A DNA stretch of 64,000 nt from Neostapfia colusana (GCA_030760725.1 JASWHV010000011.1:17447501-17511500), one strand, 5' to 3'. Counted from the stretch's first letter, positions 34,266 through 46,214 are shown. A program made the numbers and translations. Notes: generated by a model not told the origin, from the letters alone.

Positions 34266-35363
34266 GCAAGTGTCCTTGACCACTTTGATCCTATGCTAGG
34301 ATGTGTAGCTAGAATTATTTGCATTGTCAATTGAAATATGAAACCCATGGTAGGAAGTTTCCCTAGAATTGCATTACCTTGTTTCCTTGTAGCCTGGGTT
34401 GGGATTTATTTTATCATGTCATTTATTATTATGCATATGCTTAGCCATGCTTAGAATGGGATAATTGGGATATGAGATCATCAGTTTATTTTACCATACT
34501 CTTGAATGAGGTATTGTGAGTTATGTAGAGGTAGGGATCAAGGCAAGTTGGATGTTTTGGTTGTGTGCTGGGTGCACGAGACTCGGGTTTGTGTTTAGTA
34601 CTTGCCTGGATCCTAAGGACCGGTTCATGGAGCATGTAACCTGGCTTTACAGTGCCAACCACATGCTGAGATGGGGCAGCTTTGCCAATTAATTAGGTGT
34701 ATCCCCGGCGTAGTATGGGTGTGTTGGATGGTGCGGGGAGTAGGTGTCAGCTGGACTACCATATGAACCGCAAGGCTCAAGAGGGGGCCACTGCAGCGGG
34801 GTTGGAGCCTCTTGTATGCTGTTAGGGGTGAAACCTCAGTGGGCCCACGCTCGTCGGGAATCCCTTTGTAAAGGCTTCGTAGTGATCTCCTCGCTACACA
34901 CCTGGGAAGTGTGAATGTGGTTCGTAGCCACTGGCATAATGGACGTTCTTTTAGTCCACCCGGCAACGGGGGATGAAATCACTACATGTTGGTACAGTGG
35001 TACAAACTCTGCAGAGTCAAAACTGTCATGACAGCCGTGCTCACGGTCAAGAGCGGCTTGGACTTATTCATGATTAGAGGATTGATGATTTTGGAAGTTG
35101 TGGATGTTAAGCGGGGAGCTTAACATTGGAAATGATGTTATGGTTATTGGATTATGATGATGGGATGGGAGATTGGGACCAGTCCACCTGTGTAGTAATG
35201 TAGGTGCTTAATAAGCTAAGGTGATAGGTATTAATTGCGTAGTGCTTTAACCATGAGTTCAACCTCCCCTTGTTATAGCCATGCATGACATAATTTTCCC
35301 ACACTTGCTGAGTACCATTGGTACTCAACCTTGCATATTTTGTTGGTTTATATTGCTGCTCAG

Positions 35364-35422
35364 GTCAAGATAATGCGGTGGTGTATAATGACCAAGACTT
35401 TGGACCCGAAGAAGGTTTCTAG
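35364..35422 (+). other. Predicted LTR mini-exon 3, family 1b 5' LTR
   Basis: Acceptor GCTCAG, frame GQDNAVVYNDQDFGPEEGF, TAG at 35420-35422. Inverted repeat at 35309-35327 ends 36 nt upstream. Confidence 0.6.
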
Positions 35423-35673
35423 GTTCATGGAGACCCCCGGGCAACGCCTGTGATGGAGCCCTCAAGAATAATATTCCGCTGCTAGTTTGTTTATTTGTGA
35501 TGAACTTATTATTGGCCATCGAGACATTTGCCATGTAAGACTTATTTATATTCGACACCTGGCTTGTAATAAATGATGCTTCACTATTTGTCATCACATG
35601 TATCAGAAAATGATCCTGGCATACATGTGATATTCACTTGGTTGTTCTTCGGGAAAACCGGGTGTGACAGAAG

Positions 35674-35685
35674 TGGTATCAGAGC
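35674..35685 (+). other. Family 1b primer binding site
   Basis: TGGTATCAGAGC, matching initiator methionine tRNA, four bases after the LTR end. Confidence 0.92.
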
Positions 35686-35888
35686 CAAGGTTGCCCGTAG
35701 GAACGTGGACCTAGGTAGAAATGGACGTATTTAAGGGCCCTATTTTCTTAAAAACTATTTTACAAAGGTGTGGATTGAAAAGTGTTATTTAAATGAGTCA
35801 CTTTCTTCATCTTACCCCAACTTTCATTCAAAATAGGATTTTTGTTTGAGAGTTTATCTAACCCAATTTTAAATTCTTTTTGTTTTAG

Positions 35889-36668
35889 ATGGTTCGCATG
35901 ATTCGTACCGCTCGCAAGTCCACAGGAGGGAGAGTTCCCGTAGTTGCCCTTGCCGAGAGAGAGGAGAGCCGTCCGGTGACGTACCTTTCCTACGGATTGG
36001 CAGTAGGAGGCTTATTGCGCCGACTTCGGCGTATGCTCGAAGCCGCCGGCAATACAGGCAAGCTAATCATTCACTATAACTCCACCAGGACCATCCGTGA
36101 GAAGAGGGAAGAATGGAGTTCGGAGATGAGGATTATACACGAAAATCAGCTGCTTAAGATCCACCACTCTCCAGCTTGTCGAGCAACACAGGTCGATACG
36201 GAGAAAGATGTCACCTGGGAGGCCATCACCTGCCAGAGTCACATCTATCGTCGCCACTTGGACAAAACTGAGTACATGTATGTCCTCCAGCGTGAGAGTG
36301 GTGCCACGGAGTACAAGTACCCGCCGGTGCAGCAAGGGACTTCCCATGAGCACATGGACTTGTGCTTGGAAGATGCTTCTATGCTCAGCACTCGACTGCA
36401 GGAGTGTCAACAAGAGCTTCAGGATGTCCGGGACACCCTGAAGGAAACGGAGGCGTTGCTGCGAGCCTGTTTGAGGGCGAGAGAAAGAGGAGATGGGAGT
36501 GAACTGTGTGTCACCGTGAATGATACATGGACTCCTGACTCCCCAGATCGCCGAGCGATCAGGCATCGTCGCACTTCTCCACCAGCAGCCTCCCCACCCA
36601 AAGCAGAGTCAGAAGGCAGCCGAAATGAAGAGGAAGATCCCGAGGAGCCAGCTCAAGAAAACGAGTAG
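35889..36668 (+). CDS. Family 1b orf0, intact 259-residue protein of unknown function
   Basis: An uninterrupted frame between primer site and gag. The ATG follows directly on a strong acceptor (TTCTTTTTGTTTTAG/ATG). The protein has a basic N-terminus (MVRMIRTARKSTGGR), a middle segment with DVTWEAITCQSHIYRRHLDK (about residues 107-126), a likely coiled coil (DASMLSTRLQECQQELQDV and onward, about 162-200), the motif TWTPDSPDRR near 217-226, and an acidic tail ending EEEDPEEPAQENE. Orf0 of families 2a and 3 share the EA(I/L)T segment and coiled coil; family 3 also shares TWTADSP. The most intact gene in the window. No known enzyme motif is seen; roles in RNA packaging or splicing control are guesses. 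Confidence 0.75.
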   Translation: MVRMIRTARKSTGGRVPVVALAEREESRPVTYLSYGLAVGGLLRRLRRMLEAAGNTGKLIIHYNSTRTIREKREEWSSEMRIIHENQLLKIHHSPACRATQVDTEKDVTWEAITCQSHIYRRHLDKTEYMYVLQRESGATEYKYPPVQQGTSHEHMDLCLEDASMLSTRLQECQQELQDVRDTLKETEALLRACLRARERGDGSELCVTVNDTWTPDSPDRRAIRHRRTSPPAASPPKAESEGSRNEEEDPEEPAQENE

Positions 36669-36972
36669 TGTAGAGTCCCTCCCTTAGTCAGCAAGATGTC
36701 GAATAGGCGAGTCGTTAAGATAAGTTAATGGTGTGATAATGCTTGGTGTGTGTCGTGAGTTGTGGAAGCCATGAGCAATTGTCCACGGCCTCGTCTTTAG
36801 ATTGTTTTGTTTTGGTGTGTGAACCCACATGAAATAATATTGCCTTTATTTTTGTGTGAAAAGTGAACCCTTAGAGAAGAATAACAAAGCCTCAACACTT
36901 CAAAGTACAAACAAATGAAAGTAGTAAGATGATACTAAATGCTTTCAAATTAACATTGGTTGATTCTGCCAG
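36669..36972 (+). other. Spacer between orf0 and gag, family 1b
   Basis: Non-coding. It ends TTGATTCTGCCAG directly before the gag ATG, a plausible 3' splice site. Confidence 0.6.
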
Positions 36973-39900
36973 ATGGCCGGAAGAGGAAAAGGACGTGCTG
37001 CCAACCCCGCCAACAACAACGATGAGGCGTGCAACCCTCATCTTTCTGGAGGCCAGTACAGGGGTGGTCGCCGTGAAGAAGTTGACCCTCTCCACCAAAT
37101 GCTGGAGAATCAAAATCAGCTCATCCAGAACTTGACTCAAGTGGTGGCCAACTTGCATCAAGTTCCACCTCCACAAGCTGCACCACGCCAACCAAGGTTG
37201 AGTGAGTTTCTAGGAACTCAACCTCCAAAGTTTGCAAGTACTGCTGAACCTCTGGAGGCAGATGATTGGATGAAGACCATTGAAAGTAAGATGAGGATCA
37301 TACAGTGCCAAGGGTATGAGAGGGTGCTGTTTGCTTCTCATCAATTGCATGGACCTGCTGCTGATTGGTGGACCGCCTACGTGGCCACCCATCATGACCC
37401 TGAGAACATCACTTGGGAAGAGTTCAAGCGTAGCTTCCGCAACCATTACATCCCAAGAGGTGAACTCAAAAACAAGAGGAAAGAGTTTTTGGGACTGCGG
37501 CAGGGAAACATGACGGTGAGGGAATACCTCACTAAATTTACTCAACTATCCCGCTATGCCCCACGGGACATAGAGACTGATGAGCAGAAACAAGATTGTT
37601 TCGTGGAGGGACTTACCGCAGAGATGCAGTGTGCAATGTCCTCAAATGAGTATGAAAGCTTCCAAAAGATGGTGGACAGAGCATTTGTGGTAGAAAGGAA
37701 GCCAAAGGCCTTGGAAACTGAGAATAAGAGGAAGGCCGGGTGGTCACATCAAGCTTCAGGGAGCCACACCCGCCCACATCTGATGCAGCAACCTGCAGGG
37801 CAGACGAGCCGTGCTGCGGTACCCTACTCAGCACCAAGAGGGTACAACCCGAACTACAGGCCTCCGGCAGCACCAGCACAGCCGCAACGTCAGTTGGTAC
37901 AGCAGCCTCGCCCTGCATATCCACCTCTACCAGCAGTGCAAGGACCTCCGAACCAACCCCAAGACAACAAAGGCCAAGCACCTAAGGTTGGGGTGCAATG
38001 TTTTAGCTGTGGTGAAGTGGGGCACTATGCCCATAAGTGCCCAAAGAAGAAGCCCGCGCAGCCACAACAGCAGAATGTAATGAGAGGACGGGTGAACCAC
38101 GTCACTATGGAGGAAGCACAAGATGCACCCGACGTGGTAGTTGGTAAGTTTCCTGCCAATTTACACCTTGCAACCCTGCTGTTTGATTCTGGTGCCACCC
38201 ACTCGTTTATTGCTCAAGGGTTTGTTAAGAAGTATGACCTAGCAACAACACAAATGAACCATATGCTAGCCGTAAACTCTCCAGGTGGAGAAATAAGGAC
38301 AAGACAAGTGTGTCCCAAAGTGAATCTAGACATTAATGGGGTAGTGTTTACTGCTAACCTCATAGTGATAGATTCCCAAGGGATCGATATTATTTTGGGC
38401 ATGGATTGGTTGACCAAACATAAAGGAATCATCCATTGTTCGACCAGAACGGTGGAACTAACTCACCCTAGTGGCACAAGAGTAAAGTTCATAACAATAC
38501 ACGAGCCTAGGAGGGACATTAAATTAAATCAAGTTGAGGTGAAAGTGGAGGAGATCAGGATTATCCGGCAATATCCAGATGTTTTTCCGGAAGAATTGCC
38601 AGGTATGCCTCCCGATCGTGAAGTGGAATTTGCAATTGAGCTAGTGCCTGGAACAGCCCCGATATACAAGAGACCTTATCGGATGGACTCCAAGCAGCTA
38701 GAAGAACTCAAGGATCATTTGAGAGAATTGACGGAGAAGGGGTATATTCACCCTAGTTCCTCACCATGGGGAGCTCCGGTGATATTTGTGCCCAAGAAGG
38801 ACGGAACCCAAAGGTTATGCATGGATTACCGTGCCTTGAATGAGGTAACCATCAAGAACAAGTATCCATTACCCCGTATTGAAGACTTGTTTGATCAGTT
38901 GAGGGGAGCTTGTGTGTTCTCGAAAATTGATCTCAGGTCGGGATACCAACTCAAGATAAGGCAATCTGATATTCCCAAGACAGCTTTCGTATCTCGGTAC
39001 GGACTGTATGAATACACTGTCATGCCTTTCGGGCTAACTAATGCCCCGGCATACTTCATGTATCTCATGAACAAGGTATTCATGGAATATCTGGACAAAT
39101 TTGTGGTGGTTTTCATAGATGACATTCTCGTCTTCTCCAAATATGAAGAAGAACATGAGAAACATCTAAGGTTGGTGTTGCAGAGGCTGAGAGAACACCA
39201 ACTATATGCCAAGCTGAGCAAGTGTGAGTTTTGGCTGAAGAGAGTTCCCTTCTTAGGACATATAATCTCGGAGGGAGGAATCTCCGTGGATCCTGCCAAA
39301 ATCGAGGATATATAGAAGTGGAAGACCCCTGAAAATGTCGGGGAAGTTCGAAGCTTTTTGGGATTGGCCGGATACTATCGACGGTTTATTGAGGGATTCT
39401 CTAAGATCTCGAGACCCCTTACCAAACTGTTGGAGAAGGGAATCACATTCACCTGGACGCCACAGTGCGAGACGAGTTTTCAGGAGCTAAAGAAGAGATT
39501 GACAACAGCCCCAGTGCTCATTATGCCAGATATGCAGAAGAACTTCACGGTGTACTGCGATACCTCTGGAAACGGGTTGGGATGTGTTCTCATGCAAGAA
39601 GGGCATGTCGTGGCATATGCATCCTGGCAGCTTCGGAAGCACGAGAAAAACTATCCTACACATGACCTAGAACTAGCCGCAGTGGTACACGCGTTGAAAA
39701 TTTGGCGACACTATTTGATGGGGAAGAGGACGGAGATGTATACGGATCATAAGAGTTTGAAGTACATTTTCACACAGCCAGATCTCAATCTCAGACAAAG
39801 GAGATGGTTAGAGCTAATTAATGACTTTGATGTAGGCATCAACTATCATCCTGGGAAAGCAAACGTCGTGGCCGATGCTTTAAGTCAGAAAGTGCAGGTC

Positions 39901-41438
39901 AATAAGTTGAGCTTGAAGGACATGCCTGCAGAATTGAAGGACGAGGTTATAAGGCTCAATCTATGTCTAGTAAATAGTGGTGAAGCCATCGCCATGGAAG
40001 TGGACTCCACACTCGAGCGAGACATACGCGAGGGCCAAAAGAATGATGAGAAGATACAAGAGATCAGACAACTCATCAAGGAAAATAAAGCTCCAGGTTT
40101 TAGAGAGGATGAACAAGGAACGGTGTGGCACGGAAAAATAATCTATGTGCCTGAAGTAAAGGAGATCCGTGTATTGATTTTGAAGGAGGCTCACGATTCC
40201 GACTATTCCATTCATCCTGGGAGTGCGAAGATGTACCAGGACCTCAAGGGCAGGTATTGGTGGTATGGCATGAAGCGAGATGTCGCGGAACATGTTGCCC
40301 TATGTGACACATGTCAGTTGGTGAAAGCAGAACATCAATGACCCGCGGGATTATTGCAACCACTCAAAGTGCCTGAATGGAAATGGGAAGAAATCAGCAT
40401 GGATTTCATCGTGGGATTGCCTAGGACCCAATCAGGATATGATTCGATATGGGTCATCATTGATAGGCTAACCAAGGTAGCTCACTTCATTCCCGTAAAG
40501 GAAAGCTACAGCAGATCCAAATTGGCAGAGTTGTACATGTCAAGGATCGTGTGTTACCATGGAGTGCAAAGAAGATTGTGTCGGATCGAGGGACACAGTT
40601 CACCTCAAGGTTCTGGCAGAAGTTGCACGAAACCATGGGAACCCATCTGAACTTTAGTTCTGCCTATCATCCCCAAACTGACGGGCAGACGGAAAGAACC
40701 AATCAGATCCTTGAAGATATGCTAAGGGCATGTGCACTCAAAAACAATAGGAGTTGGGACAAGACCTTACCGTATGCGGAGTTTTCCTATAACAACAGCT
40801 ATCAAGCTAGTATGAAGATGTCACCGTTTGAAGCCTTGTACGGGAGAAAGTGCAGAACTCCCCTATTTTGGAACCAAACGGGGGAAAGTAAAGTGTTTGG
40901 TCCAGAAGTACTACAAGAAGCCGAGGCGAAGGTAAGGGAAATTCGCAACAATTTGAGGATAGCACAGACACGCCAAAAGAGCTATGCTGATGTACGAAGA
41001 AGAGAGCTCGTTTTCAACGTGGGAGACTATGTCTATCTCAAGGTGTCCCCTATCCGAGGACTTCGTCGGTTCAAGGTGAAAGGGAAGTTGTCACCTCGAT
41101 ACATCGGACCCTTTCAAGTTCTGGAGAGGAAAGGCGAAGTGGCGTATCAAATAGAATTACCGGCTCATCTATCGGATGTGCACGATGTATTCCATGTGTC
41201 ACAACTCAAGAAATGCCTGAGGACGCCTGAAGAGGTGTTACCCATGAATGAAGTGGACGTAGCTGAGGATTTGTCTTATGCCGAGCAACCATACAAGATT
41301 TTGGAGACAATGGAACGCCTGACCAGAAATAAAAGAATACGGATGTGCAAGGTGCAGTGGAAGCATCACTCAGAAGAGGAAGCTACCTGGGAGCGGGAAG
41401 ATGAGCTCAAGGCACAATTTCCGGAATTGTTTTCTTAG
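36973..41438 (+). pseudogene. gag-pol: Family 1b gag-pol polyprotein, three lesions
   Basis: A single fused frame of about 1490 codons starting MAGRGKGRAANPANNNDEAC. Gag capsid lies at residues 60-270, zinc knuckle C343-C346-H351-C356, protease DSGATHSFI from residue 405, RT with FIDD around residues 714-717, then RNase H (VYCDTSGNGLGC), integrase finger and DDE core, and the chromodomain-like tail CKVQWKHHSEEEATWE near the end. Lesions: CAG to TAG at 39313-39315, CGA to TGA at 40339-40341, and one lost base near 40566. An in-frame 3-base loss removes one residue in RT (GYQLK where 1a has RYHQLK). Gag, protease and most of RT are still open. Confidence 0.96.
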
Positions 41439-41467
41439 GAACACCAATCTCGAGGACGAGATTTCTT

Positions 41468-41483
41468 TTAAGGGGGGTAGAGC
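41468..41483 (+). other. Family 1b polypurine tract
   Basis: AAGGGGGGTAGAGC directly before the 3' LTR, as in copy 1a. Confidence 0.85.
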
Positions 41484-43441
41484 TGTAACACCCCAAAAAT
41501 ATTGTTAAGACCCTAAATCATGTTAAGAGGGGAATTTAAAAATTTTTTGATGTGTTGCATGTTTTGCAAAAATTCAAATTCAAACTGGAATTCAAATTAA
41601 ACTTAAATCAGAAAAGAAATAGAAAAAGAAAAAGAGAAAACAGAAAAAAACCGGCCAGTGGGCCGAAACCCACCAGCCGGCCCAGCCAGCGCCCGCGCTA
41701 GCCCGCAGCCGCGCGCGCTGCTGCCTCACACTGACAGGCGGGACCCACCCGATCTTCGTCTACCTCGCGACAGCGCCGGACTCCCTCGCACCCAAATCAA
41801 AACCGATCGGGATTTCAGCGTATCCCCGCTGAATTCTGTTCGTAGGCGACGTGGACATGATCTAAACCACCCCGCCGCCCTCCCCCGTCTATAAAAACCC
41901 CGGCCTCGTTCTATTTTTCCCACGCGATCGCCGATTTTTCCTCCGGTGAGAACCGAGACTTCTCCGGCAAATTCTGGCTGATCTAAGCTCGGAAATTCCG
42001 ATCTAACTCGCTGGTCTTGATCCACCGCCTCCGGGGAACCTTGCAGGTGCAGAAAACTCGGTGACTTGCGGTGTAAACACAGCGCCGACGAGCTTCACTG
42101 TGGTTTCGCCTCGGACCTCGTCGCCAATCACCTTCCAGGACCTCCGAGCTCAAGAAAACCCCCGAGGTGAGATCCCCGACCTCCCCTCTACCGATCTATA
42201 CCATAAAATCACAGTTCTAGGAAGAATTCCCGAAGATCCGAAAGTTTCCGGTGAGATCGCCGCTTCCCGCCGCCGTGCGCCGCCGGCAGCGCCGCCCGCG
42301 CTCGATTAGAGCGACGTGGCCGCTTGTGCGCCGTTCATTTTAAATCGCACGGTAGGGATTAAATCCCCGCGTACCGGTTCGATGTTATAATCTCGGCCGT
42401 CGGTTTAAAATCGGACGGTCCACGTCAGCCCCGCGTTATAAAGACTGGAAATCTTACGTGCTACCCCCTGGGGTTCTCGAGAAATAAGAGCTAGCCCCGG
42501 AAACTTCTGATCTAGCCCCTGGAACTCCAGAAAATCATGTAAATTCATTTAAAAATCAGTTTTAGCCCCCGGTCTTAATAAAAAATTAGGAAAAACACCT
42601 CTGTTATGAGTAGCTAGACCCCTGGAAATTCTTAAAATAATATTATAGACCCTGTAGTGGGGTAAGTTTAACTTTTTAGCCCTGTTTAGTATTTAATTTA
42701 GGAAATTGAATATGTGGCTAGTGTTTAAAAATTAAAAAGCGGGACAAACATAATGTCAAAATTAAATTAAAGACTTTCTCAGTATTTAGGAAACTTTGGA
42801 GTGAGATAAAAATATATTTTGGGCTGAATTGAATCTGTTTAATTTATTATTCACATTTAAAGACATATTTTTAAGTAAAGAATAGTTCTACAAAATAGGG
42901 AAAATAATTGTGAAATAGTTTACATCAGAGGCAAAGGTCAAAATATGTTATTAAATTATTTAGGACCGGAACATATTCTGTTTAAATGATGTGTCTTACT
43001 ATTTTCATAATAAAGTACACATTTATGCATAGGAAAATAAATCTGAAAATATAGCAACTAGTAAATGATAAATGGAGTTTCTAAAATCCAAAGAATTCAG
43101 TTTAGGGTTGGTAGAAATTCTGAAGACACATATGGAGAAGAAAAATACCCTTCATGCACACTTGGTAGCTAAAAGGTGTATAAATTGAATATAAGGAATT
43201 TGTTTAAATTAGAAACTCATATAATATATACAAATATAAAATATGAATACAAAAGTAGAAATCATATGCACATGTTTAAAAGTGCATGGAAGCCAAAATC
43301 AACACACATAGAGTAACCACAACACATAGAAATGAGAATGACTTTCATAAATATGAATGTGTGGTTTGTATGAAGTGGAAGTGTGAACCATGTCTTATGG
43401 ATTGTTGTTTTTCTTTTGCTATGTGTGATGGTATGATGTAG

Positions 43442-43510
43442 AACCTGCTCAAGAGCAAGTTATTCCTTTCCAAGATCAGGACTACCTATTTCAAGAGCAG
43501 CAGGAAGGAG
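43442..43510 (+). other. Predicted LTR mini-exon 2, family 1b 3' LTR
   Basis: Same phase-1, 69-nt exon with acceptor GATGTAG and GC donor GGAG/GCAAGTG. Confidence 0.6.
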
Positions 43511-44608
43511 GCAAGTGTCCTTGACCACTTTGATCCTATGCTAGGATGTGTAGCTAGAATTATTTGCATTGTCAATTGAAATATGAAACCCATGCTAGGA
43601 AGTTTCCCTAGAATTGCATTACCTTGTTTCCTTGTAGCCTGGGTTGGGATTTATTTTATCATGTCATTTATTATTATGCATATGCTTATCCATGCTTAGA
43701 ATGGGATAATTGGGATATGAGATCATCAGTTTATTTTACCATACTCTAGAATGAGGTATTGTGAGTTATGTAGAGGTAGGGATCAAGGCAAGTTGGATGT
43801 TTTGGTTGTGTGCTGGGTGCACGAGACTCGGGTTTGTGTTTAGTACTTGCCTGGATCCTAAGGACCGGTTCATGGAGCATGTAACCTGGCTTTACAGTGC
43901 CAACCACAAGCTGAGATGGGGCAGCTTGGCCAATTAATTAGGTGTATCCCCGGCGTAGTATGGGTGTGTTGGATGGTGCGGGGAGTAGGTGTCAGCTGGA
44001 CTACCATATGAACCGCAAGGCTCAAGAGGGGGCCACTGCAGCGGGGTTGGAGCCTCTTGTATGCTGTTAGGGGTGAAACCTCAGTGGGCCCACGCTCGTC
44101 GGGAATCCCTTTGTAAAGGCTTCGTAGTGATCTCCTCGCTACACACCTGGGAAGTGTGAATGTGGTTCGTAGCCACTGGCATAATGGAGGTTCTTTTAGT
44201 CCACCCGGCAACGGGGGATGAAATCACTACATGTTGGTACAGTGGTACAAACTCTGCAGAGTCAAAACTGTCATGACAGCCGTGCTCACGGTCAAGAGCG
44301 GCTTGGACTTATTCATGATTAGAGGATTGATGATTTTGGAAGTTGTGGATGTTAAGCGGGGAGCTTAACATTGGAAATGATGTTATGGTTATTGGATTAT
44401 GATGATGGGATGGGAGATTGGGACCAGTCCACCTGTGTAGTAATGTAGGTGCTTAATAAGCTAAGGTGATAGGTATTAATTGCGTAGTGCTTTAACCATG
44501 AGTTCAACCTCCCCTTGTTATAGCCATGCATGACATAATTTTCCCACACTTGCTGAGTACCATTGGTACTCAACCTTGCATATTTTGTTGGTTTATATTG
44601 CTGCTCAG

Positions 44609-44667
44609 GTCAAGATAATGCGGTGGTGTATAATGACCAAGACTTTGGACCCGAAGAAGGTTTCTAG
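44609..44667 (+). other. Predicted LTR mini-exon 3, family 1b 3' LTR
   Basis: Frame GQDNAVVYNDQDFGPEEGF with TAG at 44665-44667; inverted repeat at 44554-44572 ends 36 nt upstream. Confidence 0.6.
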
Positions 44668-44914
44668 GTTCATGGAGACCCCCGGGCAACGCCTGTGATG
44701 GAGCCCTCAAGAATAATATTCCGCTGCTAGTTTGTTTATTTGTGATGAACTTATTATTGTCCATCGAGACATTTGCCATGTAAGACTTATTTATATTCGA
44801 CACCTGGCTTGTAATAAATGATGCTTCACTATTTGTCATCACATGTATGAGAAAATGATCCTGGCATACATGTGATATTCACTTGGTTGTTCTTCGGAAA
44901 AACCGGGTGTGACA

Positions 44915-45084
44915 TTTATGTACATTCAGGAGTCAGTACAACCAGATAGGTACCTCTACTGACTTGTGATTGGAAACTGTTTCCATCACAACTGCCTGCA
45001 CATGAACCTAATGGGTCACACACTTAAGGGGTTGGAATATCGAAAAGCTTGGCTAGATGATTGTCTCTAGTGCAAGTGGGAGAT
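44915..45084 (+). other. Copia-A 3' untranslated region, right piece
   Basis: Matches copia-B 30979-31150 (TTTATGTACATTC to the purine tract), so it is the continuation of copia-A after the family 1b insertion. Confidence 0.85.
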
Positions 45085-46214
45085 TTTTGGTGATGTGCCC
45101 AAGAGGCAATCATAACAATTAGTATTAAGGCCTGTTGGATATTCAAGCCATAAGTAATTAGGGTACTAATGGGCCTGCGACCTAAAAGCCCATTGGTACG
45201 CCTATAAATACGAGGGAGGGGTAGGGTTAAGGGTGATGTCTTTGTGGAGGCGCTGCTGCTACTGCTGCTCTGATTGGATACGAAGAACGTGATCATCTAC
45301 CTTCTGCCGTGACGAGGGACACTACAGGAATACTTATTTTCGTAGGTTTTATGGCTATTTTCGTGGGCCCTTGGCCCACAAAAATAACTCGTCAAAAATA
45401 AATTTAATTTCGTGGGCGTCTCACGAAAATAAGACTATTCTCGTCGGCCAAAAGTGACCCACGAAAATATATATTTTCATGGTCCAAAATGTGGCCCACG
45501 AAAATAACCTGTCATTATTTTCATGGGCCACTTTCTGGCCTATGAAAATAATCTGCTATTATTTTCGTGGGCCAGCTTCTGGCCCACGAAAATACTAGCC
45601 TGTTATTTTCGTGGGCCAAAATTTGGCCCTCGAAAATAATGGCACGTAATTTTTGTATGCCACCTTCTGACCCACAAAAATACTACCTGGTTATTTTCGT
45701 GGGCCACGTTCCTGGCCGACGAAAATACAATTTAATTTCTTGCACTTTATTTCGGCTGACGAAAATTTGTGAAATTATAGGTTCTATTTTCATGTGCTAC
45801 TGCCTAGACCCACGAAATTACACTCTATTTCGTGTACCGCCTGTTCAACCCACAAAATTAGACTCTAATTTCGTGTGCAACCGATTTGGCCCATAAAATT
45901 AAATCATATTTTCGTGTGCTTCGCGTTTAGCCCACGAAATTAAATCTTACTTTCATGCTCTAGGGTCTGGCTCACGAAAATATGTTTAATTTCATGAGAA
46001 CCCTTGAAAACAGAGTTAGCCCACGAAAATTATTCGTTTTCTTGTAGTGGGAGTGGAAGAGACGAACGTGGCCGTCTACTTCCCCTACACCGACACACGT
46101 CTATGTTATGTTACGCTGCGCATCTAGTGGTAACGGTCTATGACCTATGTACGTGCATGTTTCCTGGGTGACGCGGTAGAATTGCTAGAGTAGCGTACGA
46201 CCGATTTCCCAATA
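45085..46214 (+). repeat. Copia-A 3' LTR, split by a CACTA element
   Basis: Homologous to the copia-B LTR, but starts TTTTGG instead of TGTTGG and ends CCCAATA instead of CCCAACA. TATAAATA at 45203-45210. About 120 bases present in copia-B after GGGTTAGGGG are missing. Without the CACTA insert the LTR would be about 400 bp. Confidence 0.88.
45320..46049. mobile_element. Non-autonomous CACTA (En/Spm-like) element, 730 bp
   Basis: Ends are CACTACAGGAA on the left and TTCTTGTAGTG on the right (inverted CACTACAAGAA). The 3-bp target duplication GGA (45317-45319 and 46050-46052) fits the CACTA superfamily. It encodes no transposase. The interior is almost wholly made of about a dozen short imperfect palindromes built from ATTTTCGTGGGCC and its complement GGCCCACGAAAAT, likely subterminal transposase-binding repeats spread over the whole element. 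On either side the copia-A LTR sequence is continuous. Confidence 0.93.

Larger units (their letters stand above)
32259..35669 (+). repeat. Family 1b 5' LTR (5' end truncated)
   Basis: Begins at AAATCATGTTAAGAGGGG, inside the LTR start as seen in the 3' LTR, and holds a short tandem duplication of TTAAGAGGGGAATT at 32265-32294. Ends GGGTGTGACA before the primer site. TATA box 32645-32652, donor after 32921, mini-exons 34197-34265 and 35364-35422, perfect palindrome CTGTCATGACAG at 35023-35034, AATAAA at 35568-35573. Confidence 0.92.
32259..44914 (+). mobile_element. Family 1b gypsy retrotransposon, nearly complete
   Basis: Order: 5' LTR, primer site, orf0, gag-pol, polypurine tract, 3' LTR. 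The first roughly 38 bases of the 5' LTR are missing and no target duplication is found; the host copia-A is also missing about 200 bases at the site, so a deletion took both. Its two LTRs are closer to each other than to that of 1a. Confidence 0.93.
41484..44914 (+). repeat. Family 1b 3' LTR (3431 bp)
   Basis: TGTAACACCCC to GGGTGTGACA. TATA box 41890-41897, donor after 42166, mini-exons 43442-43510 and 44609-44667, palindrome CTGTCATGACAG 44268-44279, hairpin 44554-44572, AATAAA 44813-44818. Confidence 0.95.

Noticed and set aside
34625..34966. Minus-strand 113-codon frame repeated at 43870-44211
   Set aside because: It is open in two near-identical LTR copies but not in copy 1a, so conservation is only by recent common origin.
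2599..35669. 1a LTR and 1b 5' LTR as a pair bounding one giant element
   Set aside because: 1a is a 3' LTR following its own pol and tract, and 1b has its own closely matching pair.
35889..36668. Orf0 of 1b as a host gene fragment or an env gene
   Set aside because: No membrane segment or signal peptide is seen and its place before gag is shared by other families; env-like frames lie after pol.
38895..39299. Long minus-strand frame (and its twin at 7-414)
   Set aside because: It is the antisense of a well-supported RT domain and its residues show no family signal.
45320..46049. CRISPR-like array of short repeats
   Set aside because: Repeats are inverted pairs within a CACTA element with terminal repeats and target duplication, in a eukaryotic genome.
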